Of a stretch of 64,000 bases of DNA, positions 45,326 to 54,378 are shown piece after piece. The notes beneath the pieces were generated by a model. That model was not told the DNA's origin. It searched no databases and saw only the letters and a program-made list of their open reading frames with translations. Position numbers and translations under genes: made by a program. The stretch comes from an uncultured Adlercreutzia sp. (GTDB lineage: Bacteria > Actinomycetota > Coriobacteriia > Coriobacteriales > Eggerthellaceae), in assembly GCA_910589165.1 (NCBI GenBank), contig CAJUSP010000014.1:23638-87637 (forward strand), given 5' to 3'. How positions within the stretch are numbered: the stretch's first letter is position 1; each line of letters begins with the position of its first letter.

Positions 45326-46432
45326 TTATTTCAGCCGGAACGTCAGCATTACGGGGTTGTGGTCGGAGTAGGCGAAATCCAAATCGACGGTCGAGCAGTC
45401 GAGGCACTCGATGTTGTCAGAGTAGATGAACGTGTCCATGATCCACCGGTCGTTCGTGCCGTCGTAGGGGCGCCCGGCGTCGCGGCAGGTGGCGGCATCG
45501 GCGAACCCTTCCATGCCCACGGCGTCGAGCTTGGCCTTGGCACCCACGGTGAAGCCCTCTGGCACGCCCTCGAAGTCGTAGGGCTTGGCCCAGCTTTCCA
45601 CCGCCTCGGTGGCGTTGCCGTACACGTCGCCCGATACCCCGATCATGTCGTGGTTGAAGTCGCCACCGGCAATGACGTAGTTGCCGGCTGCCCGTTCGGC
45701 CTCCATATCGCGGTACAGGGTCTCGCGCTGGGCCGCCATGATGTCGGCGTCGGCCCCATAGGCGGAAAGGTGCACGTTGAACAGCGCGAGCTGGGCGTCG
45801 CCGACCTGGACGCGCGTGATGGCATAGCAGCGGTCGAGGTCGAGGAACTTGCCGAAACCCTCGGAGATGGGCAGGCTGCGGCGCAGCGAGTCTCCCAGCG
45901 GCAGCCGCGAGAACGTGGCAAGCCCCGCCTTGTTGGCGCCGTGGGGCGCGTACAGCGGCCAGGCCAGGAAGGCCGAGTCGTAGTTTTGGCAGAACAGCGA
46001 CCAGTCGTCGGGGAACTGCGTGCGCAGCAGGTCGTACTCGTTCACGTGGTGGCTGCGCGTGCCATCGGTATCTACCTCCTGGAAGAGGATGAAGTCGGGG
46101 TTAAGGCCGCGCAGCGCCTCGGCGGTGCCCATGATATCCTCGCGCACGACGTCGGCGCTTTCCGCCACCGAGCCCGTGCCGCCGTCCATGAAGAAGTCGA
46201 AGTCGGCGTTATAGGCGCCGAAGCCCACGTTCGCCGTGACGACCGACAGCTCGTCGCCGGGGGCGAGGGCCTCGGGCGCGCTAGCCGCCTCGTTGAGCGG
46301 CGCCTCCGGCGTGAGGGGCAGGTTGTCTTCCAGGCGATCGTAGGTGAGCACCACGTAGGCCACGTAGGCGCCCACGGCCACAATGAGCGCGGCGAGCACG
46401 GCGACGATAACAGTAAGGATGCGCTTGGCCAT
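45326..46432 (-). CDS. Membrane-anchored endonuclease/exonuclease/phosphatase-fold protein
   Basis: A 368-residue protein. Residues 6-30 are one membrane anchor with the catalytic domain outside. EEP motifs in order: VVTANVGFG, ILFQEVD (metal Glu), LALFNVHLSAYG, IAGGDFNHD and the final YSDHNPVML with the catalytic His. It may be a phosphodiesterase or a secreted nuclease/phosphatase; the substrate cannot be told. ATG 46432 follows GAGGAGG. Confidence 0.88.
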   Translation of the reverse strand: MAKRILTVIVAVLAALIVAVGAYVAYVVLTYDRLEDNLPLTPEAPLNEAASAPEALAPGDELSVVTANVGFGAYNADFDFFMDGGTGSVAESADVVREDIMGTAEALRGLNPDFILFQEVDTDGTRSHHVNEYDLLRTQFPDDWSLFCQNYDSAFLAWPLYAPHGANKAGLATFSRLPLGDSLRRSLPISEGFGKFLDLDRCYAITRVQVGDAQLALFNVHLSAYGADADIMAAQRETLYRDMEAERAAGNYVIAGGDFNHDMIGVSGDVYGNATEAVESWAKPYDFEGVPEGFTVGAKAKLDAVGMEGFADAATCRDAGRPYDGTNDRWIMDTFIYSDNIECLDCSTVDLDFAYSDHNPVMLTFRLK

Positions 46433-46465
46433 GGGGCCTCCTCTCGAACAGGTCAGGCTATTGTA

Positions 46466-47071
46466 TCAGCCTGTCGCCCTGACGCCCTGTTCCGTGGCCA
46501 GCAGGTTAACTGGGCGATCGAACGCGTCAAGGGCGCCCAGGGCCGCCAGGCTCTCCACGAGCTGACCCTTGCGGGCGAGCCCCAGGGCCACACCGGGGAA
46601 CTGGGCCAGAAACCGGTCGTAGTAGCCGCCGCCATAGCCGAGGCGGAAGCCGCGGGCGTCGAACAGAAGCCCGGGGACAAGCGCCAGCGTGTCGGCTGTG
46701 AACACGCTCGGGTCGATGCGGGTGAGCGGATCGTCGGCCGGCTCGGGAATGCCGCAATACCCCGGCGCGGCATCGTCCAGCGACGCGATGATGTGCCAAT
46801 CCATGGCGCGCTCTCCGCGTCGGCAGCGGGGCAGCGCCACGGTCTTCCCGCAGCGCAGCGCTTCGGCAATGAGCCCGTGGGTGTCGACCTCGCTTCCCGC
46901 GGAATAGTAGGCAAGCACCATCGACGCCGCGTTGAAAGCGGCACCTGCGGCCACGGCGCGCGCCAGGGCCTTATCCGCAGCCGCGCGTCCTTGCGGGTCG
47001 GCGCCCTCGCGCGCCTGCCGGGCTTCTTGCCGCAGCCGCCGCTTGGCATCGTCTGGGTTGATGTGGGCCAC
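46466..47071 (-). CDS. 5-formyltetrahydrofolate cyclo-ligase
   Basis: A 201-residue enzyme converting 5-formyl-THF to 5,10-methenyl-THF with ATP. Signature: RLGYGGGYYDRFLA near residue 140, with SEVDTHGLI and ALVPGLLFDARG before it. GTG 47071 was chosen because AAAGGAGG precedes it; an in-frame ATG 24 bases upstream has no site. Same strand as the EEP gene, with a 33-bp gap. Confidence 0.9.
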   Translation of the reverse strand: MAHINPDDAKRRLRQEARQAREGADPQGRAAADKALARAVAAGAAFNAASMVLAYYSAGSEVDTHGLIAEALRCGKTVALPRCRRGERAMDWHIIASLDDAAPGYCGIPEPADDPLTRIDPSVFTADTLALVPGLLFDARGFRLGYGGGYYDRFLAQFPGVALGLARKGQLVESLAALGALDAFDRPVNLLATEQGVRATG

Positions 47072-47101
47072 GCTGCCTCCTTTCCGCACTCCCATGATAC
47101 C

Positions 47102-47635
47102 CTAGGAGCGGCTCGCGCGGCCTCGCGCCTTCGCCTTCCCAAGCTTGGGCTTGGCAACGGAGAAGACGAAAACGAGCGCGATGGCGGCACTTGCCACCGA
47201 AACCGTCGTCGGGGTGAGGGGCATGTGCCACGACGCTCCCACGATGGCCAGGGAGAGGATCCACTTCACCGTAACCCAGGTCGAGCGCGTGAACCCCCAG
47301 TTGGTGAAGAGGCCGTAGGCAAGCCCGGTCGCCATAAGCACGAAGGTGCTCGGCGCGATGGCCCACAGCCGCGCTGTGGCAATCAGATCATCGAGAACGG
47401 AAGGGTCGGGGAGCGGCGTCCCCGTTCCCTGCACAAGCAGCAGCGCGAAAATGAGAACATAGCCGCCCAGCCACACGGCCGCCGCCAGCAGATGGATAAC
47501 GTCCAGGGCCTTCTTCCCCCTTCGTCCCAGCTTGGGAAGGTGCAGCGAGTCGTGGCGCCTGTCCGCGCGCGGACGGGACGTTGCGGTACGGGACGCGCCC
47601 GATGTCGTCTCGCAGGCCAGCTTTCGGGTGCTCAT
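47102..47635 (-). CDS. Four-helix membrane protein (CopD/DUF2269-like)
   Basis: A 177-residue protein with an unusual basic, Ser/Thr/Arg-rich N-terminal tail of about 40 residues and four membrane helices (from ALDVIHLLAAAVWLGGYVLI). The histidine and tryptophan in the first helix and W at the third resemble CopD/DUF2269-type membrane proteins, some of which bind heme or copper. The C-terminus is Lys/Arg rich. GGAGG precedes the ATG by six bases. Probably co-transcribed with the folate gene. Function uncertain. Confidence 0.72.
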   Translation of the reverse strand: MSTRKLACETTSGASRTATSRPRADRRHDSLHLPKLGRRGKKALDVIHLLAAAVWLGGYVLIFALLLVQGTGTPLPDPSVLDDLIATARLWAIAPSTFVLMATGLAYGLFTNWGFTRSTWVTVKWILSLAIVGASWHMPLTPTTVSVASAAIALVFVFSVAKPKLGKAKARGRASRS

Positions 47636-47701
47636 GATGTGCCTCCTTGCATCGATTTCCTTACGATGCCCCCATGATGGGGCCGCACCCTCACCCGTAC
47701 C

Positions 47702-48748
47702 TCACCGGCGGCTCACGCCATTCTCAATTCTCGGAAGTCTCACCTCTACGCGCGCTCCCTGCCCGGGCTGGCTTGTGAGCGCAATGCGCCCCCGGTGAAT
47801 GTCGACGATGCGTCCCACCAGGGCGAGCCCGAGGCCGTTCCCTTCGCTGCGGTGGCTCGTGTCACCTTGGTAGAACTGCTCGAAGGCCCGCCGGCGCGTT
47901 TCCTCGTCCATGCCGTCGCCCGTGTCCGTTATGGTAACAACCGCGTCGCCCCCTTCTGTCCATGCGGCAATGGTCAGTGAGCCGCCGACCGGCGTGAACT
48001 TGATGGCGTTGTCGATGATATTCTTCCAAGCCAACGCGAGCAGGTCTTTGTCGCCGGCCGTCGCAATGCCCTCCTCCAGATCGAGGTCGAGCTCGAGTTC
48101 CTTGCCACTCCATCGGGGCTCCTGGTCGATGATGGCCTCGCGGAGCGATTCGGCCAAATCGATCGGCGTGAAGGCGGGCCAAATCTGCTGGCTTTCCAGG
48201 CGCGAGAGTTGCAGCAAGTTGCCGGACAGGCGCGAGAGTTGCCGCGTGTTGCGCAGAATGCCGTCAAGGCAGCGTTGCCGCTGGGCCTCGTCCAGCGTCT
48301 CTTCCTGAAGAAGCGCCGCGAAGCCCTCGATGGCGGCCAGGGGCGTTTTGAATTCATGGGAGACGTTGGCGACGAAGTTGCTGCGCAGGGCCGTCATGCC
48401 GGCCAGCTCCCGAACCATGAGGGAGAAGTTCTCCGCCATCTCGTCGAGCTCCCCGGCGCCGGGTGTGGCGGGCAGGGACACGTCGAAGTTCCCCCGGGCC
48501 ACCTGCCGGGCGGCGTTGCTGACGTTTTCCACGACGGCGATGCCGCTGCGATTCACGACGACGGCCACGCAGGCGCCGGCGATAATGCACGAGGCCAGCA
48601 GCGCGAGAAAGATCGTCTGGTGGGTCGGCTGCACGCCGCAGGCCGCGGTCAGGCCGGTAATGGCGCCGGTTCCCAGGAAGATGCCGCCGATGACGAGCAG
48701 CAGGCGCGCGGTGATGCGCGCCGTCAGGCGAAGGGGAGGGTTAGGCAC
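47702..48748 (-). CDS. Sensor histidine kinase
   Basis: A 348-residue kinase. Two membrane helices (about 15-35 and 44-65) leave almost no external sensor loop, followed by HAMP, a dimerisation domain with the phosphorylated His in NVSHEFKTPL, and an ATPase domain with N box NIIDNAIKF, G1 DTGDGMD and G2 GNGLGLALV. The short loop suggests sensing within the membrane or through a partner. GTG 48748 overlaps the response-regulator stop by eight bases. Its signal is unknown. Confidence 0.93.
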   Translation of the reverse strand: MPNPPLRLTARITARLLLVIGGIFLGTGAITGLTAACGVQPTHQTIFLALLASCIIAGACVAVVVNRSGIAVVENVSNAARQVARGNFDVSLPATPGAGELDEMAENFSLMVRELAGMTALRSNFVANVSHEFKTPLAAIEGFAALLQEETLDEAQRQRCLDGILRNTRQLSRLSGNLLQLSRLESQQIWPAFTPIDLAESLREAIIDQEPRWSGKELELDLDLEEGIATAGDKDLLALAWKNIIDNAIKFTPVGGSLTIAAWTEGGDAVVTITDTGDGMDEETRRRAFEQFYQGDTSHRSEGNGLGLALVGRIVDIHRGRIALTSQPGQGARVEVRLPRIENGVSRR

Positions 48749-49418
48749 GGGCCACCCCCTTGTAGCCCAGGCCGCGGATAGTGGCGATGGCGATGTCGTC
48801 GTTGTCGCGCAGGCGCTCCCGCAGGCGGCTCATGTGCACGTCGAGGGTGTGGCTGTCGGCCTCTGAATCCAGCCCCCAGATCTCGTCCATGAGCTGCTGG
48901 CGGGTGAAGATGCGCTCTGGCGACGTCATGAGCTTGTAGAGGAGAAGGAACTCCTTGAGCGGAAGATAAACGGGGTCGCAGCCGTCGCGCGTCACGGAGA
49001 GGTTGTCGCGGTCGATGACCGTGCCGCCGACGGTGATGCGGCGTTCGCTGGCGATGCGCGCGCGGCGCAGAAGGGCCTCTATGCGCCAGATCATTTCCTG
49101 GGGGTCGATGGGCTTCACGACGTAGTCGTCCACCCCGGCGCGGAACCCCTCCCGCTTGTCGGCCAGCGTGTCGCGGGCCGTCACCATGAGAATGGGCAGG
49201 TCGTAGCCCGACTGCCGCAGCAGGGCCACCAGTTCGAAGCCGCTCATGCCCGGCATCATGACATCCACGATGGCCGCATCGGCTCGATGGCTCTCCAGCA
49301 GGGAAAGGGCCTCCTCGCCGCTTTCGGCGCACAGGGCATGGTAGTTGTGCTTGCCGAGGACGATGGCGAACAGCTCGCGCAGATCGGCGTCGTCCTCCAC
49401 GATGAGAATGTCGAGCAT
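48741..49418 (-). CDS. OmpR-family response regulator
   Basis: A 225-residue regulator. The receiver domain has the acidic pair VEDD, phospho-acceptor Asp in AIVDVMMPG, and the Thr/Lys switch residues in MVTARD and YVVKPID. The C-terminal winged helix ends with HMSRLRERLRDN and IATIRGLGYKG. ATG 49418 was chosen for AAGGAGG; in-frame codons upstream lack a site. First gene of the two-component operon. Confidence 0.94.
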   Translation of the reverse strand: MLDILIVEDDADLRELFAIVLGKHNYHALCAESGEEALSLLESHRADAAIVDVMMPGMSGFELVALLRQSGYDLPILMVTARDTLADKREGFRAGVDDYVVKPIDPQEMIWRIEALLRRARIASERRITVGGTVIDRDNLSVTRDGCDPVYLPLKEFLLLYKLMTSPERIFTRQQLMDEIWGLDSEADSHTLDVHMSRLRERLRDNDDIAIATIRGLGYKGVARA

Positions 49419-49595
49419 GGGCCTCCTTTTCTTCGGCATCGCCAGTATGCTAAGGGGCGAACCTCTCGTCAACCTCACGGGGCCACGCCGCGAGACCCTT
49501 TCGCGCCGCTCACTGTGCCGTCAAACGCCAAGCTTGACTTAGAGCTGGCTCCAACACTTACCATTCAGCTCAGTCAAACGACGAGAGGAGACTTC

Positions 49596-50723
49596 ATGAC
49601 AGCATCTTTCGAAGGCGTGGCCAAGCTGGGCTTCGGGGCCATGCGCCTGCCGCTGACGGACCCCGACGACGTGACCGCCATCGACATCGAGCAGGTGAAG
49701 GCCATGGTCGACGAGTTCATCGCGAAGGGCGGCACCTACGTGGACACCGCTTTCGTGTACCACAACGGGCACTCGGAAGTGGCCCTGCGCGAGGCGCTCG
49801 TGGACCGCTACCCCCGCGAGGCCTACACCCTGGCCACCAAGTGCCTGGCCTGGGCCTGCGAGAGCAAGGAAGAGGCTCAGGCGTGCCTGCCTACCTCCCT
49901 TGAGCGCCTGGGGGTCGACTACATCGACTACTACCTGCTGCACAACCTGGGCGGCAAGCGCACGGCCAAGTTCGACGAGTACGACATGTGGAACTACGTG
50001 GCGAAGGCCAAAGCCGACGGGCTCATCCGCCACGTCGGGTTCTCCATGCACGACGGTCCTGAGGAGCTCGAGCGCATTCTGACGGCCCACCCCGAGGTCG
50101 ATTTCGTGCAGCTGCAGGTGAACTACCTCGATTGGGACGACCCGGTCACCCAGGCCGCCCGCAACATGGAAGTGGCGGCGGCCCACGGCGTACCCGTTAT
50201 CATCATGGAACCGGTGCGCGGCGGCCGTCTGGCGAACCTGCCCGAGCGCGGCGCCGAGGTGCTGCGCGCTGCCGACGCGCAGGCGAGCCAGGCCTCGTGG
50301 GCCTATCGCTTCTGCCTCGATCTGCCGAACGTGCTCACGGTGCTGGCCGGCGCCTCCACCCTCGAGCAGATGCAGGACAACATGGCCACCTTCCAAGCGC
50401 ACACGGCCTTAACCGACGCCGACCGCGCCGCCATCGACGGGGCCATTGCCGCCCTGCGCGCCGTGGACCTCATTCCCTGCACCAACTGCGGCTACTGCGT
50501 GAAGGACTGTCCCGAGGGCGTGAAGATTCCCGAGACCATGAGCCTGCTGAACCTCGAGAAAACCACCGAGGACCGCGATTTCGTAAAGGGCCTCTACAGC
50601 TGGCAAACCGCCGAGGGCCCCGCGTCGAAGTGCATCCAGTGCGGCACCTGCGAGGCCATGTGCCCCCAGTCCATCGGCATTATCGACAACCTCGCCGAGG
50701 CCGTCGAGCACTACGAGAACTAG
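49596..50723 (+). CDS. Aldo/keto reductase with two 4Fe-4S clusters
   Basis: A 375-residue protein. An aldo/keto reductase barrel (LGFGAMRLPL; YVDTAFVYHNGHSE with the catalytic Tyr; ATKCLAWA with Lys; FVQLQVNYLDWDD) is followed by a ferredoxin-like tail with CTNCGYCVKDCP and CIQCGTCEAMCP. This type is common in anaerobes and probably links NAD(P)H or ferredoxin to carbonyl reduction. GAGAGGAG precedes the ATG. Its stop overlaps that of the convergent endonuclease IV gene. Confidence 0.92.
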   Translation: MTASFEGVAKLGFGAMRLPLTDPDDVTAIDIEQVKAMVDEFIAKGGTYVDTAFVYHNGHSEVALREALVDRYPREAYTLATKCLAWACESKEEAQACLPTSLERLGVDYIDYYLLHNLGGKRTAKFDEYDMWNYVAKAKADGLIRHVGFSMHDGPEELERILTAHPEVDFVQLQVNYLDWDDPVTQAARNMEVAAAHGVPVIIMEPVRGGRLANLPERGAEVLRAADAQASQASWAYRFCLDLPNVLTVLAGASTLEQMQDNMATFQAHTALTDADRAAIDGAIAALRAVDLIPCTNCGYCVKDCPEGVKIPETMSLLNLEKTTEDRDFVKGLYSWQTAEGPASKCIQCGTCEAMCPQSIGIIDNLAEAVEHYEN

Positions 50724-51556
50724 CCTACGTGGGCTTCCCGCAGAAGGGCGATCTCGCGGCCCCAGCCGGCGAGGTCGTCCTGCGGGGTTTCCAGGAAGAA
50801 CGGCACATCGCGCAGGGCCGGGTGGTTGGTGACGGCCACTAGCGCCTCCAGCCCGATCTGCCCCTCGCCGATGCGCTCGTGGCGGTCCTTGTGGGCGGCG
50901 ATAGGGTTCTTCGAGTCGTTCAGGTGAATGGCCCGCAGCCGGTCGAGCCCCACGATGCGGTCGAACTCCGCGAGCACGCCGTCCAAATCGCCGACGATGT
51001 CGTAGCCGGCCTCCCACACATGGCAGGTGTCCAGGCACACGCCCATCTTCTCCTTGCGCTCCACCCGCTCGATGATGGCCGCCAGCTCCTCGAAGCGGCC
51101 GCCCACCTCCGTGCCCTTCCCCGCCATGGTCTCCAGCAGCACCGTGGTGGTCTGGTCGGCGGTGAGCACCTGGTTCAGCGCGTCGGCAATGAGCTCGATG
51201 CCTGCCTCCATGCCCTGGCCCACGTGGCAGCCGGGGTGCATGTTGTACAGCTGCCCCGGCGTGTTCTCCATGCGCATGAGGTCGTCGGTCAGAAGTTCCA
51301 GGGCGAACTGGCGCGTTTCCGGCTTGGCCGCCGCCGGGTTCATGGTGTAGGGCGCGTGGGCCAGAAACGTCGCGATGCCGTGGTCGGCGGCGTATTCGTG
51401 GAAGGCGGCCACGTCGGCCGGGTCGATGGCCTTGGCCTTGCCGCCGCGCGGGTTGCGCGTGAAGAACTGGAACGTGTTCCCGTCGATGGAGGCGGCATCC
51501 TGGGCCATCTTCAGATACCCCTTGGCGCTGGACAAGTGACAGCCGATAGTGAACAC
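50720..51556 (-). CDS. nfo: Deoxyribonuclease IV (endonuclease IV)
   Basis: A 278-residue AP endonuclease of base-excision repair. Zinc-ligand blocks are present: FLAHAPYTMN, MHPGCHVGQG, LLETMAGKGTE, CLDTCHVWEAGYD, IHLNDSKN and RHERIGEGQIG. GTG 51556 follows AAAGGAAG; the frame continues upstream without a start signal. Divergent from the AEC transporter gene. Confidence 0.94.
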   Translation of the reverse strand: MFTIGCHLSSAKGYLKMAQDAASIDGNTFQFFTRNPRGGKAKAIDPADVAAFHEYAADHGIATFLAHAPYTMNPAAAKPETRQFALELLTDDLMRMENTPGQLYNMHPGCHVGQGMEAGIELIADALNQVLTADQTTTVLLETMAGKGTEVGGRFEELAAIIERVERKEKMGVCLDTCHVWEAGYDIVGDLDGVLAEFDRIVGLDRLRAIHLNDSKNPIAAHKDRHERIGEGQIGLEALVAVTNHPALRDVPFFLETPQDDLAGWGREIALLREAHVG

Positions 51557-51663
51557 AACGCTTCCTTTCGACGGCGAATTGAGACTCTCGGCAGTATAAG
51601 CCAAGGTTTTCGCGCTTCCGTCGTACACTGGACGTCTCCGCATTCGATACAGAAAGGCGCGCT

Positions 51664-52608
51664 GTGACCGAGGGCATGATCGGCATATTCCAGGAAATTG
51701 TGACGCTGTTCGCCATTGTGGCCGTGGGCTACGGGGCGAAGAAGGCGCGCTTCATGAACGACGAGTTCGACCGCATGCTCTCCAAGCTCGTCATCAACCT
51801 GGCGCTGCCGGGCATGATCTTGGGCTCGGTGCTCACGGCCGGCGCGCTGCCCACGGCTGCCGAGATATGGCTGTGCCTGGGCATCTCCTGCGCGAGCACG
51901 CTTGTCATGTTCGCCGTGGCCTACGGTTTCACGCTGCTGTTGCGCATTCCCGACGGGCACCGGGGCGTCTACCGCTTCATGCTGTGCTTCGGCAACGTCG
52001 GATTCATCGGCTACCCGGTGCTCACGGCCATCTTCGGGCCCGACGCGCTCGTGTACGCAGCGGTGTTCAATCTGCCGTTCAACTTCTTCGTATTCACCGT
52101 GGGCGCATGGTTCCTCACCCAGGACACCGACGGCGACGTGCGCGTGCAAACCACCTGGCGCACCTTCGTCACGCCGGTCATGATCTCCTGCGTGGCGGCG
52201 GTAGTGCTCACGCTGCTGGGCATTCATCATGCACCCATTCTGGGGGACGCGCTCAGCACGCTGGGCTCCATCACGACGCCGGCGGCGCTGCTCATCATCG
52301 GCTCGTCGCTGGCGAACTTGCCGGTGCGCGACCTGGTCGGCGGCCCGCGTCTGTGGGTGTGTGCGGTGTTCCGCCTGCTTGTGATGCCGGCTATCATATG
52401 GGCGGTGTTCCACAGCTTCATCGACGGCGGCCTCATGTTCGCCGTGGCCATCGTGCTCTCGGGCATGCCCGTGGCCACCAACGGCACCATGCTCTGCTAC
52501 CAGTACGGCGGCAACTCCCGCGTCATGGCCCAAGGCACCTTCGTCACCACGGTTCTGGCCCTGGCCTCCATCCCCATCCTCGCCACCTTCGTCAGCGCGG
52601 TTATTTGA
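51664..52608 (+). CDS. AEC-family transporter (auxin efflux carrier type)
   Basis: A 314-residue transporter with about ten membrane helices in two halves. Family marks are LVINLALPGMILGSVL, the broken helix CFGNVGFIGYPV and the second-half AIVLSGMPVATNG. Members export or import organic acids such as malate. GTG 51664 has only a weak AAAGGCG site. Divergent from nfo. Confidence 0.88.
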   Translation: MTEGMIGIFQEIVTLFAIVAVGYGAKKARFMNDEFDRMLSKLVINLALPGMILGSVLTAGALPTAAEIWLCLGISCASTLVMFAVAYGFTLLLRIPDGHRGVYRFMLCFGNVGFIGYPVLTAIFGPDALVYAAVFNLPFNFFVFTVGAWFLTQDTDGDVRVQTTWRTFVTPVMISCVAAVVLTLLGIHHAPILGDALSTLGSITTPAALLIIGSSLANLPVRDLVGGPRLWVCAVFRLLVMPAIIWAVFHSFIDGGLMFAVAIVLSGMPVATNGTMLCYQYGGNSRVMAQGTFVTTVLALASIPILATFVSAVI

Positions 52609-52634
52609 TTTCATTTCGCGATGAATGGGGCGTT

Positions 52635-53957
52635 TTAGGGGAGGCTATGCTGCCGGCAGAAAGCGTCGATAGGAAACGAAGGGTTCGAGGTGGCATTGAA
52701 AATAGCCCTGGTGCTCCAACGGTCACGGGCGAGGCGCACGAGCACATCTGGGGGAGTGCCCGGGTTGTCGGCGATTGCCTCCCGCACAAGAGGCGCCTCA
52801 TCTTCGGCAAGGGGCTCGAGCAGCGCAGTCGGAATGTGCCGATTTGCGGCGAGAGCGGCGCGAACCCTGGCCAGGGGATCGGCGGCAAGCGAAGGGATGA
52901 CGGACTCGGGAACCCGAGAACTTTTGCATACGGCATAGCGTACGTCTGAATTTGCATCAAAGGCGAGGCGCGCGAGTATATCCTGAGGCGCCGCAGGGTT
53001 CAAGGCAACGGCGAGTCTGATCCGGGGATTATCGCATGCTGAAAAGCGCTCCAGCATCCAGAGGGGCGCGTTCGGGTGTTCGCCGACGCCCCAGGCCACC
53101 TTTTCGCCGTAGCGTTGGTAGAGCTGCTCGATGAGGCAAGTCGAAAGGCTCGGGTTGCAGAAGAGGGGTGCGCTGCGCACGCAATTCTCGGGATCGTTGG
53201 CGAGGGCCGCTAGTTTCTCGGGAGGTATGGCGGGGTTCCATGCGATGGATTGCCGGACCACCGCGTTCTCGTCGTCGACGAGCTTCACCGAATGAGGCCC
53301 TTCGGCTAAGGGGTTTTCCGCGGCGCCGTATCTTATGAAGGGATCCTCGTGGTTTATGGCCTCCTGAAATACCTCGAGAGGAAGGTGGGGGTTCAGCGCT
53401 ACGTCCTGCTGGGTGAACTGCGGGTTTGAAAACGGGTCGCGGCTATCGTAGGGGTGGTCGTGGTGGAGCAGCCAGCGATAGGTGTCTGCGGCAGCCGCAG
53501 GATTGCTTGCCACGCAGGCGAACCCTTCAACCCGAGCGAGGCGATCCAGCGTGTTATTGTCTGTGGTAGGGTTAAGAGCTGTGGCCGCAACGATCTCTTG
53601 CCGGGCATTGCAGGCGAGCTGATCGAGTACCGCAGAAGGCGAGGACGGGTTGGCCGCGACCCCTCGGCGGATCACCCACCACGGGTCTTGCGCAAGCTCG
53701 GAAAGAACATGGGGGGCGGTGGAGTGGTTTTCTGCCACCGAGCGACGCGTTTCGTCATCGTCGTCGAGCGAGAGCAGCGCGAGCGTCTCCGGGGGTGCAC
53801 TTTCGTTGCGGGCCACATTTCGGCGAATATGGCGATTGCCTGAGACGGCCAGCTTATCCAGCACCGCTATCGGAGCCTGCTGCGAGTTGGCAAGAGCGCG
53901 CAGTTGAACGCGATGCAGCTCAGCGTCGGTTAAGGGGTGTGATGGCTCTGTGCTCAT
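52635..53957 (-). CDS. Leucine-rich-repeat-variant-like repeat protein
   Basis: A 440-residue soluble protein built of about fifteen imperfect repeats of 22-25 residues with the pattern LAxDxxxxVRxAVAxNPxxPxxxL, as in LARLAFDANSDVRYAVCKSS and LAEDEAPLVREAIADNPGTP. This is the LRV/HEAT-like solenoid type and suggests a protein-binding surface. The N-terminal cysteine cluster that binds 4Fe-4S in the Azotobacter LRV protein is absent. No signal or membrane helix. Partner unknown. Its codon use looks like that of its neighbours. Confidence 0.78.
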   Translation of the reverse strand: MSTEPSHPLTDAELHRVQLRALANSQQAPIAVLDKLAVSGNRHIRRNVARNESAPPETLALLSLDDDDETRRSVAENHSTAPHVLSELAQDPWWVIRRGVAANPSSPSAVLDQLACNARQEIVAATALNPTTDNNTLDRLARVEGFACVASNPAAAADTYRWLLHHDHPYDSRDPFSNPQFTQQDVALNPHLPLEVFQEAINHEDPFIRYGAAENPLAEGPHSVKLVDDENAVVRQSIAWNPAIPPEKLAALANDPENCVRSAPLFCNPSLSTCLIEQLYQRYGEKVAWGVGEHPNAPLWMLERFSACDNPRIRLAVALNPAAPQDILARLAFDANSDVRYAVCKSSRVPESVIPSLAADPLARVRAALAANRHIPTALLEPLAEDEAPLVREAIADNPGTPPDVLVRLARDRWSTRAIFNATSNPSFPIDAFCRQHSLP

Positions 53958-54038
53958 GGGTGGCCCTCAGATCGTCATTGCCTCGGTTGTGCCTCAGCCG
54001 AAGGCGGTTACTTCTCTGATGGTAGCAGATTCGGGCCC

Positions 54039-54147
54039 TAGATCACGAAGAAGTAGACGCTGAAGAATTGGAGGCAGCTGCCGGCTAGCACGAAGAGGTG
54101 GAAGACGGAGTGGAGGTGCTTCACCTTCTTGAAGATGTAGAAGACGG
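54039..54147 (-). pseudogene. Duplicated 3' end of the hemolysin III gene
   Basis: These 109 bases match the 3' end of the intact hemolysin III gene (54379-54487) at all but three positions. On the minus strand they encode the last 36 residues (VFYIFKKVKHLHSVFHLF and onward) and a TAG stop, whereas the intact copy ends in TAA. Upstream of it, the frame leaves homology at once. It lies 340 bp from the true copy in the same orientation. Confidence 0.9.
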
Positions 54148-54378
54148 CTTCTACCTTTGCGCCAGTTTGTTATTTGCCTCAGATTGGTTCTGGAATTGCG
54201 TTTTAGAAGACCCGACGACGATAATTCTCAAGGTTGATCTTCCGAAACGCAATTCTGCAACCATATTGAGTCGGACGGTCTTCCAAAACGAAATTCTAGA
54301 GCCATATTGCGGTAGTTTGACGTTTTGGAAGATGTGGCCTTCGGCGTGCCGCCCTGTTCGTCTGAGCGAGCGGAACGT
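54148..54378. other. Low-GC segment between hemolysin III 3' copies, with inverted motif array
   Basis: This 231-bp stretch is AT-richer than its surroundings and codes for nothing convincing. It holds the motif TCTTCCRAAACGMAATTC in four forms: inverted at 54193-54210, direct at 54238-54255 and 54279-54296 (both followed by CCATATTG), and an inverted 12-base core at 54321-54332. Copies 1/2 and 3/4 can form two successive hairpins. Origin unknown; possibly a small mobile or satellite element. Confidence 0.7.

Noticed and set aside
45359..47677. Open frame of 772 codons on the plus strand across the EEP and folate genes
   Set aside because: It runs through three recognised minus-strand genes, with compositional bias and no ribosome site.
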